From Nageia nagi (taxonomy: Eukaryota > Pinophyta): a stretch of 64,000 nucleotides of DNA. A program made the position numbers and the translations under genes. Below, piece by piece: positions 22,401 through 34,400 of the stretch. The stretch covers positions 4,030,001 through 4,094,000 of the forward strand of contig JBITNC010000001.1 of assembly GCA_050084985.1 (NCBI GenBank). The letters are read 5' to 3'. Positions within the stretch are counted from its first letter, which is position 1, and the number at the start of each line of letters is the position of its first letter. The notes beneath the pieces are model-generated. The model had not been told where the DNA came from, made no database searches, and saw nothing but the letters and a program-made list of their open reading frames with translations.

Positions 22401-25400
22401 CTTCAGGGTGGGTGCATGACCAAAAAAGACAAGATTGTCTTTCTAAATCATGCGCTCAACTTAGGAGTGCATGCTCTTTGGTCGTTGGTCATCTTGGCTC
22501 TCCCACTCGTTTGTCTTGACCTTCGTACTCATGCTAAGACCTCAACTTGTCCAAATTTGCCTTTTCTAGTGTTCAGACTCGTCAAATTTCATCTTCGTTT
22601 TCAACCAGGACACCTCCAAGTTAGGTGCATGTTTTAAAAAGAAAGATTTTGTCTTTTCAAAACGTGTGCCCAACTCTCCAATCATGCCAAATTTGAGCTC
22701 ATGTCTTAGAAAGACAAGATTTTGTCTTTTTGAGGCATGGGTTGGGTTGCACTTGCCCAGTTTGACTTGTTTCTGGCCTTTTGCAATCAGGACTAGTTGA
22801 TTTTCACCATTTTTGCCAACATGATGTCTCCTTGGGTTAGGCGCATGCTTTAGGAAGTTAAGATTCTATCTTTTTCAACCATGCGCCTGCGCCTCTGGTC
22901 ATGTTTGAGCTGGATACTGGCTTCAGGCTCCATGCCTTAGCCAAATTTCATTGTGTGATCACACTGGATGCCTCTTTGTCTTAAGCGTATGCCCCCAAAA
23001 GACAAGATTTTGTCTGTTTGAGGTGTGCGCTCACCTTCTGGCTGTTTCAACTCACTTCTCCATCTTCGAATCTTTCCCGGGCAGCCTTTGGAACTGGGCG
23101 CATGCCCCCAAAAGACAAGATTTTGTCTTCCATTCTGACCTGGACACCTCCTAGACCCAAGGGCACATCCCAAAAAGATAAAATTTTGATTTTTTGAGGC
23201 ATGCATTGGGCCTAGGAGTGGCTCAGTTTGAAAGACAAAAACTTGTCTTTTTGAGGCATGTGTTGGGCCTAGGAGTGGCACAGTTTCACCTGACTTGACT
23301 CAGACTTGACTTGGGTTCCCCTTGTTTGCGTAAACTCGACTTATTCATTTTATAAAGGATTTTGACCTTTGTTCTAACATGGCTAAGACTAGTCGAGTGA
23401 TAACACTTAGGCTTGGGATGATAGGCGTGATACCCAAATAGGTGGAGCTTTTGAACACTTAAGACAAGGATGTGATGTTGGACAGATCTGAGTTGTGGTG
23501 GGTCTCCAAAATCTTGCGATTTTGGGGTGTGTTGTGTAAGTCACAACAGGATTAGATGTGATGTATTAACAAAGGTTTTAGCTGCATACGAAATGGTGCC
23601 ATTTGGTGTGACTTGTCTCGGACATCTTTGAATTTCTTTTGACTTGATCATGATGCATAATTTGGCCTTAGCGTTTTAGAGGGGCATGCCCTTCTACATG
23701 GTACACAGACTACAAACACATTGTGTAATAGAGCCTCCTTACTGCAAATTCAAAGACTGCATCCAAAAATAATAAACAAATGAAAATATCTTACAAAGTC
23801 ATTAAATTTTGAATTAAAACGCACAAATAAACCCAAATATGTCAGTCCAATAAACTTTAAATGTCTTAAAACTCTAGTAAAAAGTTATCAGTAACAGGAT
23901 TCATAGGAAGCTTATAAAGATAAATCTCCCTACTCTCCTTTTGAGAACATGTTTAGCTTTTTGAAAAATTCCAAACGAGGTGTTTATAGAAACTTGCAAA
24001 ATCAGCGATGGAGATCATGAACAAGAATGTAAATAGTTGAATCCATGAAGCTGTTTTATGCAAAGATGTTGGCCTTACTAACAACTATTGTCAAGATGAA
24101 GATGACAATAAAGATATCTAAAAATTTGCTCAATAATGTTGTCGGGGACATTTTTAGGATCAGAACTGCAACAAAGGGAAAAATGGTTTTTGCTTTTTAG
24201 AAACCCTGAAATCTACATCATGTACTTTTATTTAAGTACCAAATTCCAACGAAAATGAGGTAAAAAGTTTAGCTTCTGGTTTATTTCATAGTGATTTTGA
24301 TTTAACATGGGAATCATGTTCGCATGGTTGCAGTGCTTTTTTGATCTTATATCTGAGGTTGGCCTCAAAATTGGATGTCCAAGTGCAGAGTGGTGACCAA
24401 ACATACTGTCAAAAGTGTTCTCAGATGATCACAATATGGGTGATAGAAGCAATACCCTTATGTGCCAAAGTGATATAAGTTGGGATATGCAGTGTTCCAG
24501 GAAGATGATTTGTTTAAGCATATAATAATAAAATATTGCATATTGTTATTAAAGTTCTTTCTATATTGTACCAACTTTAATATTTGTTTATTGGATGTGT
24601 AGTCAAGGAAACATCAGTAGCCATTATTGTATTAACTGATAATGTACTACACTTCTCTTCCTGGGAAGCAGCAGTTCGAGATATTCTTCTCAATATTTCT
24701 TATATATGTGGTAAATTAAAGATTGTTCTATAGGTCATTATAGCTAACAAGCATGTCTATAGGCATATGAGTGCCCCCACATAAGATGAAGGGAAGTTTT
24801 TATTTAGCTCATATTATTAGTTCAAATTTTTACCTTTATGAGTTTCAACACTTGGAGAAAAGTTGTAGGAAACAACGCCTTTGCCACTACTTCTAAGATC
24901 AACATACACAAGATATTTTTTTATTGGAACTTCTCTCTGATGAATCTAGTCGATTATTCTTTTTAACTATTTGGGTGAAGACGCAACATCATCAAGACTT
25001 GAAATCTTTTTACAAAGTTCTTGAAATGGCCCAGAGTACTTGAACATCCAGCACTTTAGTTGCTTTGGGAGCAATGTAATTCAAACTGATGGTGCTATTT
25101 TGAGTATGTTTGTTTGACATGCTATTTCTTACAATGCTCTTACCTTCAGCACAAGGTATTGGTCTATGGTGGATCTGTTGGGACCAATTTTGTGTGTCTA
25201 TTAGCAATTTGATTATGCTACACGACCATATAGACAGGTAACATCATTTAATAAGATGTCTATCTCGCATGGAAATGACAAAAGAGCTAAAGTTGGTGAT
25301 TAGCTATAAAGAGATGTGTAGGCATTAAATAATTGTGTTTTGAAAGTAATTGGTAATGCACAATTCTACATAAACTGTGCATGCGCAAGGGACAGCATGT

Positions 25401-28400
25401 TGTTAAGATTTCAACAGTTAAACATTTCAAGAGTTTTTTTCCAGAAGTTGCGTTAGTGGTCAAAGTTCAGTTCATAAAAGTCTTAAGATTTCACTCTCAA
25501 AATAAAATTTAGATATATAGCAATTGCTGTAATTTTAGATTTCATTTCCCAGTTGGAATTGAAGGTTCATATTTGAGATTTACAACAGTTATTCAGAATT
25601 TTAGACTTTTTTAGATTTTCATTTTCTTCTCTTATTATATTGTTCATATCTAGAGTTTGTTCCATATAGTTAATTTCAGTTGCACCATGCTACATTTGAG
25701 CTCTTAACACTTCTATGGAGTTTTATTGTGCTGTCATGGGTGGCTTATATATATGAGTACATTTCATCAAACATGGTCCTTTTTACGCTCATGTAATATT
25801 CCTTACAGTATTGTATATTTATCTAAATTTATCAAGGTATGGTTTCTATTTCTAAGAACTTTAATTACTTGATAAAAGAAATAAAGCACCTTAATCAGAA
25901 TTTATATTTAAGTCTGTATCTTTTGTCTGATAATTATAGTACATATTTTTTCAAGGTCTTTGTCAATCCCTATACTGCTCTCATGCATCAATGAACGGCA
26001 TTTGAAGAAACCTTCACTCCTGGCCTGTAACTTAACAAGCTGTTGATAATGTTTTGATCTATTTTACTCTACAGCATCACCTGGTTTGAGTGATACGCAA
26101 GTTGTAGTAAATGAGACATTGTTTAGTATGCATATGAATGTTTAAAGTTCTTTCGGATTGTTTCTTTGCTTCTGCATTTCTATAACATTTTTTGAGTATG
26201 GTTTCATTGGAATTTTGTTCTTACTTCTTTTCAGGCCTACAAGCGGTCTTAGTAAAGCATCATTTATATCAGGCAATCCGTTGAGTGAAACTGGAAAGAG
26301 CTCACAAGAAGATTGTCTACCTTTTCCTTTGGATGATGACCTACAAGGTCAATTTGGAAGTTTATCTTTTTCCTTGAAAAAAAATACTGAAAGTGTTTAT
26401 AATTCATCTGGATTTGTGGGCACTGGTGTAGTGGCTGAAAGAAATCTGTCTGTGAATTCGGCTATAGGTAAAGACTTGCTTTCTAGAGGCATAGAAGCTG
26501 ATATGGAACGTCATGGCATGTTTCTTAGTAATAAACAAGAAAGAATCACAAACACCGATTTCTTGAAAGTCCCAACAGTTGATGTGGAATGTGAATTGCA
26601 AAACAGTCCTAAAGGTAATTGGTCATGCTTATGCCTGAATTGTTACTAAATAGGCATCTCTAGATAATTTTTCTTAGCATCGTGTTCTGCAACATTTTGG
26701 TTGTATATTTTGTAATCTAGTTTTACTAACTTCTCTGTGATGGCCTTTCCAGAGCTTGACACATTTGATTACATTGATCAAGATTATGTTTTTGTTCCTG
26801 CTACATCAATAGAGCTTTCTTCATCACATACTGCTTCTGGGCCGGGTCAGTTTCCGGATAAATTAGTTGGTTCTCCAATTAAGCAAGTTCATAAGAGTCC
26901 AGCAGTCAGTGCACCAATGCCAATAGTTAGAGCTGCAGTAAACTTTGTAGGCAGTCCTGGAAGTTTTGGGAATTATAGTTCAATACGGTCAGGGACTTCT
27001 CCAGGCTCAGTTGATTTGGTGGATGTATTGGATCAACCATCTGTCCATCCTCGAATAAGGGTTCAATCATTGATGCTGTGTGCCTATGCAATTTCTGAGC
27101 TAGCAAATGAAAAGGTATAACTACTGTGTAGTAATTTGACTTCTGGTTCGGATTTTCCCATTTGTTGGTCACATGATGATATCTTTTGTATGTAAGATTT
27201 TAATAATCAATCCAATGGTCATTAGTATACACCTCTACCTAAGCTATATGACATAACATGCTAGCAATATTTTGATTACCTGTATTTTGTACATCCTTAA
27301 TGACACCAGTAAAACCAGTAATTTAACCTATACTTTTTTTTGGTATTGCTAAGAGAGGTTTTAAAGGATCCTCAAACAATTACAATAGACTGGATGTCTT
27401 CATGATAATGTAGCACAACAGTCTGTTCAAAAGGGAAAACAATTAAACAGCGAAACTTTAGAAGTTCACCCAACAAAAAGGGGGGTTTAAGTCCTTAAAC
27501 AGATACAGTTTGGTGAGAAAGATTGACATAATCAAAACTACCTACAGCAACGAACAAATAAAGCTAATTCAAAAAGAGGACACTCTCAAAGCTGGAAAAT
27601 TATGCGTTAACCCCCTTATGTCTTTTTCCTTGCCCATGGTGATGATATTCCCTTTCCATCAGTGTGTCTAGATTAGAGAAAGGATTTTTACATTTAAAGC
27701 TTCTTAAGTAGTATCTTGTGGAATTCATTATTTCTGGTTGAACTTCATCTACACTGGTACTGTCCTGTAAAGTCTCATAGTCAGCTTCAAGTGCGGCAGA
27801 TTTTTGGCTCTTCTAGCTTTATTTTCTTCTCGTTTCCTGCAATGGAGCTTCTTTGATTGGAGGGTTTCTTGAACTTCCTGTTTTTCATCTGATGCATCTT
27901 GGAAGGTTTCGTTCTCTATCCAAGAAGAGGGGCTGATCATACCTTTAGTGTTATATGGGGCTTCTGTCTTTGTTTCTTTGAATTTGGATCCCATGGGACA
28001 TTTCCTCTTTAGGTGGCCTGATTGTTGGCATCCAAAGCACCGAAGGGTGAGGTTTCATAATCAATTGGTTGAATCCATTCACCATCCTCAAAATGAAGGG
28101 TTATATTCTTTGGGCTTGAAATTGAAACATTCATCCTGGGCCTTACTCGTATTCTTTTGAGCTTAAAATTTTCTTCTGTTTGGTCACCCATATACAAGTA
28201 TGTTCCTATAGCATCCCCAATTTTTGTAGAGTTCTTTTCTCCTCCGAATTTCATAGGTAGGGCGTACAAGTTGATCCAAACAGGAATAAGATCTGCATTT
28301 TCTGTGAGAGGATTAAAACATTTTGTCCAGGGTTTTAAAAAAATTCCTCTTTACCCATAAAACAAGTTACTTCTGACATCTGTAACTTACCATGTAGTTT

Positions 28401-31400
28401 CTATCTTCTATGCAAGAAAATGTTACTGCAAAGTTTTTTTTGGGTAAAAATGTGACTCGAAAATCCTTAGATGTCCAGAGATGACAGAATATCTTTTTTA
28501 CCTCTTCCATAGAGGGTCTTCTCCCTCGTAATCTGCATATGACAGTTTGATCTTCAAAATTGCTCATGTCCAAATAAATGTCGTTCGTAGAAATGCTTAT
28601 CAGGGACTCCATGGTGTCAGCAGATTCACCATTGCTGGGTGCTTTGTCATCTTCACTCTCCTCCATCTCACAGCTGTGGCAGCTAAACCCATTCTGATTT
28701 TCTTGGCCTTGCGAAGATTGGCATTGTTTCTCCTCCCGGGCAATGTCCTTTGACAAAAACCCATCAGAAAAGGGGTTCACACTGTTTCTTTCCTTTTGCC
28801 CTCATGATAATTACCCCACCTCCTGTAGCAGCCAATACCCTCCACCTTGATCATTCAGAGATGACTCCAACCAGAGTCTCACTTTCTACCAACCTCCTCA
28901 TTACCAAAGCTTTTCTCGCTTCCTGACTGCCTACGATGGTGGCTGGAGTCTTCTCCTTGGACATTAGGGTTTCCAGGACATCCACCACCTCCTCAAGAAA
29001 GGCATTTCACTCCATCTTTTTCCGCAGTTACCTCCCGTTGTTCTTATTCTGGTAAATGCCTTCAAATTATTAATTGAAAAATGTCCAGTGGCGTAATTCC
29101 TAAACTTTTGTTTGGATCTCTGAAGGGCAGATATATTTGTGATGAGGTGATAATGACCCAAGAAATAATCAATTCTTTAGTGCAAGTACAAAATCCATGG
29201 TGAAGGCATTTAATCAAGAGCTGTTGATAATTATCCAAGGTAAAATTGATCAACATTAACAATTGCAATGCAAAACTCAATATTTTGTTTGATCATGAAC
29301 CAAATTACCAAATATCTTTTCCGCTTCTTAAGAGGTCCTCTGAATCTTCTTATTCATCATAATGGCCTAATTTTTTCAGCTAAGCTGCACAAATAGTACA
29401 AGTATCATTGCATACACAATAAAATTTAATGCTAATTTGGATCTGGTATAAACTCATATCCAATAAGTGGATAAATATTGTTTCATGCTGCAGCATTACA
29501 AAGGATGCCACAATATTTATGCAGATCCTTATCTCCATGTGGCTGTGTTAAGAACAAAAGTGCATTTATTTGAAAATTGTGCTAATCTTCTTTTAATATC
29601 GAGATTGAAAAATTCAACAATGTTAATCTCCTCTGTAGACCTTGTAGGCTAATCATGTCATGTTTTGCTAGTGCAGGCAAAGTTATCACAGTAAATGGCA
29701 ATGTTGCTTTGCAAGCACTAATCTTCATATTGCCCTTAGCACACATGTTCAAAGGAATATTAGTAGCAATCAATTTTGAGCTGCCAACGTGGTTCAACAT
29801 CTGCTAATACGCATACTATTTATAAACTCTTTTGGCAAGTTTGTATAGTTGATGATTATGAAGGATTCTGATTTATATGTTTTATTACTTCATCACTTAT
29901 CTACTATAACATAACACTTTAGGCCAGAAAAGGAAACTAGCCTGTAGATGTCTTAAATTACAGATGAGTGGCAGAATTTGTTGCTACACAAACTACATTA
30001 AGTCCTGTGTTTTATTAAAGTTTCTCAAGTTTATTGTTTGTCTTTTACATTTAAGCTTCTTTGCACTGCGTGAATAGATCTTAATAATTATTCTTTGCAT
30101 CTACAGCTTAAAGAAGAGAAACAGTTGGAGGCATTTTCACTTCAGCTTGTTTGCTTGGCCATATGGAAGCAGGCTTTGCATGTATGCTATGATTGGGCTT
30201 CCTCTGCAACAGAAGGAAGTTCTTCTCCAGATGCCATCGAAACCAATGATGTTTTGAACAGAAGTGTCAATATTGTGCAGCCATCTGAAGAATTAGACTT
30301 TGAAGGAGCAGCAGTGGCTTGCTCACAAACAGAAAGACAATTTATTATAGCAATTGAGCGTGCTGAAAAGCTTGCTCCATTAGATGGTAAAATTGGATTG
30401 CATTGCTTGCTGTTTGTTTTTACATATTAGTTTGGTAGACTATTCATGTTTAATTAATTTATTCTGTTAGATTAATGTTATATGGAAATGGAAAATCTTG
30501 TGTGCAAATGGAACACCTACTCAAATTAATTCAAGATTAATTTGTTGATTCTATATCACAGTCAATGCAGAGATGCCAGATGCTCTAGAGGCTATATATC
30601 AAGAAGCTCTTCAATCAGGCAGAAAGGGTGCTGTAAGTAGTTTATATCTCCAACGTTTTTTCATAATTGATACATCTTGCACATTACTGATAAAGTTTTA
30701 GAAATTAGAGTTCATACAAGAAAACATCTGTATATATGCTAGAATGCACTGAAGAGAAAATGCCAGTTCCTTATAGACCATTAAGAAATTATATATGGGA
30801 GTGCCTTCCATTATTTATTTGGTTAATACAAATGACTGAAATCTTCCAAAACATGGGAATGCCCATCTGATGAAGTGGGTCATCATAGTTAGGCTTAAGT
30901 TCAAAGGGAATAATGTACATTGGAAAAACTGCTTGTATAGAATGCTTATTGTAGCCATGTCATGATTATGTAAAATGCAATATACATTTTGGACTGAGCA
31001 TTATGTTCCATAATCATAGTGATATAAAAATTAAAAACTATCAAGCTCAAGAACGTCATATGTGGGTTGATAGCTGTTTCATACCTGTGGGAGTCTGTAG
31101 ACAAAACAAAAAATAATGTATTTAAATATATACAATTTATTATGGCTACAGAATGAAAATAGATTAATAGCAAATGTAGGTTTAGACATAGCAAATTGGT
31201 TATTGCAGAAAATGTGAGAAGTTATCGAGAAGATTTATTTAGAGTCCTTGGATTGGAGACAGGCTAGGGAATAGCTTGTGATTTTGGAGGAGAAAGCTTG
31301 GTGTTTTGGAGTGAGCAGGTGATGAATATAAGCAATGCTCAACTGTACTTAACTCTTGGAACTGGTATGGGGTCAACCTGGCTCAAGCACAAATCCCCCA

Positions 31401-34400
31401 CATTTTGGCATAAGATTCCAAGATTCCCAACGTACTGGGATGTGAGGTCTACACCCAAGTTTTTGGATTTGCAAAATAATGAATCATGATGGGCTGCGGT
31501 CGATGTGTCTTGTGAGATTACATGTAAATCTACAACTTGCCTTGCATAATTTCAGCTTTGATAAATTTGATCCATCTTGGAGAAGATGTTAATGCTAAAA
31601 CTGTTGTACTCCCTTATTATAATAGTAGGGGCTATCCCCTTTTGCCCCTTGAATAATAATAGGCAGCTTATGCCTCCTCCCTTTTTCGGGTCATGTTATT
31701 CACTTTCCCACAGAGGTGGGTTCTTATGTTTCAGTATTTCTATAGGTGGCCCTACTGGGGTATGAAGTTTTAAAATATTCTAAGATGTTCCCCATATCTA
31801 TTTAAAATTAGCTTTTGCTTTTGCCTTATTTAGACTTGAGAAGTCTAATTTCGAATTGTGGATTAACATGGGTTGGCTTGCACATAAAATAACACTGAGT
31901 TAGGATTTTTTGCTTGAGTTAGCCCAGAATAGCACAAAGTGGGCCCAAATTAGACCTTTTTAATAAATCAAGTAAATAATCTAAATACAGTCATTTTAGA
32001 GAGTTAAAATACAAATTTTAGTGTCTACAGTTTTCCCTTTTGCGACATGGTTGAGGGAGAGAATTGAAGACCACATTTCAAAATAAAAAGGATATAGAGT
32101 TGCACTCAATTGCCCCTACTAAGATCCTGCAAAACACGTGTAGAATAAAAAGACAGGCTAAGAGCATGGAGGGTCACATTCTTTTAGAGAAAAGAAAATG
32201 ATATTGATTGCCCTGTTTGCTTTGTGGGCTGCATGTGTAGATCTATGCTGAATAGGAAGTTTAGAGCAAAAATATTAGATGAAAAATTGATGAATGTTGT
32301 AGTTGATTTACCTTCATGAATTGTGCTATTTGTGATGAGATAAAGACCTGTTTGATACTTTAGTAAATGAAAATTTTGATTAACTTGGAGAGGATATAGG
32401 AAGTGATAATTCAGAAGAGAATGTTGTTTGTGATGTTTGCTAGATGATTGTGAGACTTGGAGAATTGTTTCCACTTTCTATCGTTGATAGGTATAATAAG
32501 TGTCCACAAATTCCTTGACATATTTTCATGCCTCCCTACAAGAAGTTCCTCTTGGTTCATTGATAAGTGCGAAGGAGGCTTAAGTGACTCCTTTTGGAGT
32601 AGAATGCAACTCATGACGAACTTGACGGAGATTACGCACCCTACCAAGAGTATTTTTCAAGGGATTATGAATTGATTGCTAGGTCCTTGATACTTTTGGA
32701 GAGTTTTGGGTCGGTGGCCTATTTAGTTTGCATATTCTTTAACGAATTTTTGTTGCAAAAAGCTAGGGCATAAAGCATGTTGTGCTTCTAGGCAAAAGAG
32801 TGCCTACTAGCATGTCCTTGTTATCTTTATGGTAAATGATCTCATAATAATTACCCAATTAGTTTGGTCTCATAATCATACCCAATTAGTTTGATGACTC
32901 ACTTTAAATAGTTAGAAGAGGAGATTCTTTGTTCCAAACAATCCTTTAGATAATGATGAATAGTCTTGATATGGAAATACATTCCCAAGAGATACAAGTG
33001 CTAGTGATTAACTACTTGACCAATTTCCATCATTTTCTTCTCATAAGTGGATTTGTCAAGGTTCTTGTCAATCAATGCCTTGCTCGTGAAGGCAAGTGGG
33101 TATCCTTCTTTTATGAGCATTGCTTTAATACCTATCACACATGTGTCACTTTCAATGACAAGTTTCAGTGAAGTTGAGTGTAACAATTGGGTGACATGCA
33201 TATCCTAATAAAAGTGATTTTTTAAAAACTTTTTATTTTTAATGGTTCATAAAAATCTTATTAAGAGGATCGCAATAGCTTTCCCAATAAGGAATTTGTA
33301 TTTTTCGAAAGGGTTATCGTAGCATTGTATTGAAATGATTTTCTTCTTGAGATGATTGTAGTGGGCTAGGTCATGAAAATATTTGCTATATCTCAATATT
33401 GAAATACATACATATCTATAGTTGAGGTCAACAACTCCCACAAACAAACTCTATTATTGGAATTCACAGGATCCATTCTATGTACATGGAATAACTCGAA
33501 TCCCCCCCTCCTTATTCCATAATGTTCCAAATATGGGTGGGTAATACCAAAAAATACTTGATGAGCATAGCCAATAGTTCAACATCACACAAGATAGGAA
33601 TGGGGACATACACATCTATTCTTGACAAGTAATAGTAGAACTAGCCTCACTACGCTTTTTCAATAGGATTAAACTATTGGATTTTTATCCAAGGATAAGG
33701 ACAAATACATCTACCCATGGAACCAAGGATAGGGAGAAACACTTCTATCTGAGGTCACACTACAAAATTGGATAGGTAAAAACACTTCTATCCAACATCA
33801 AAGTTATGAACATGGACACACACACATTTGTTCATAAAGCCTATGATTAAGGACAAACACATCCAATCATAATCATCAACTACGGTTGGGGACAAACACA
33901 TCCAATCACCAACATTCAACAAATGTGATTGGGAACAAACACATCCAATCACAAATACAAACTCTAGATTTAGAAGATAAATTCCTCGTCACTACTCTTG
34001 TGTGGAGGGTCTTCCATAACTGCTTCAAAGAGACATTCTTCATCATCCCCTATAGCAAATACTTTTTCTGTATTCACTTACCATCAAGAAGATCCTTGGC
34101 ATGTTGAAGGCATTTCATAATAATGTGCCCCTTTTGCTTCATGTAGTAGCACAAAATTTTGTCCTTGGAGAACTACTTTCCCTTTGCGGTAGAAGAGTTG
34201 GATCTGAAGGAAGGATTATATTTATTTTTGACAAGCATTGCAGTTTCCTCTATAGTCGAATCTTCTTTCTTGGCTCCTTCATCAATCAAGGTAGAAATTA
34301 TAGCTTCTAGGGTGATGTCTATTTTGTTCAATGTGAAGACAATATTATCATAGCTAGGGAACATGCTATTCAACAAAATAGCTTTTATATCATCATCATC

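Noticed and set aside
22423-23252. CRISPR-like array
   Set aside because: Repeats are palindromic but unevenly spaced, spacers are related to each other, and the genome is a plant's.
22319-23281. Several open frames over the palindromic repeat field
   Set aside because: The peptides repeat the DNA repeat in different frames and on both strands, a sign of repeats and not of coding.
33001-33171. + strand open frame 32953-33171
   Set aside because: It lies opposite a clear gypsy RNase H segment on the - strand.
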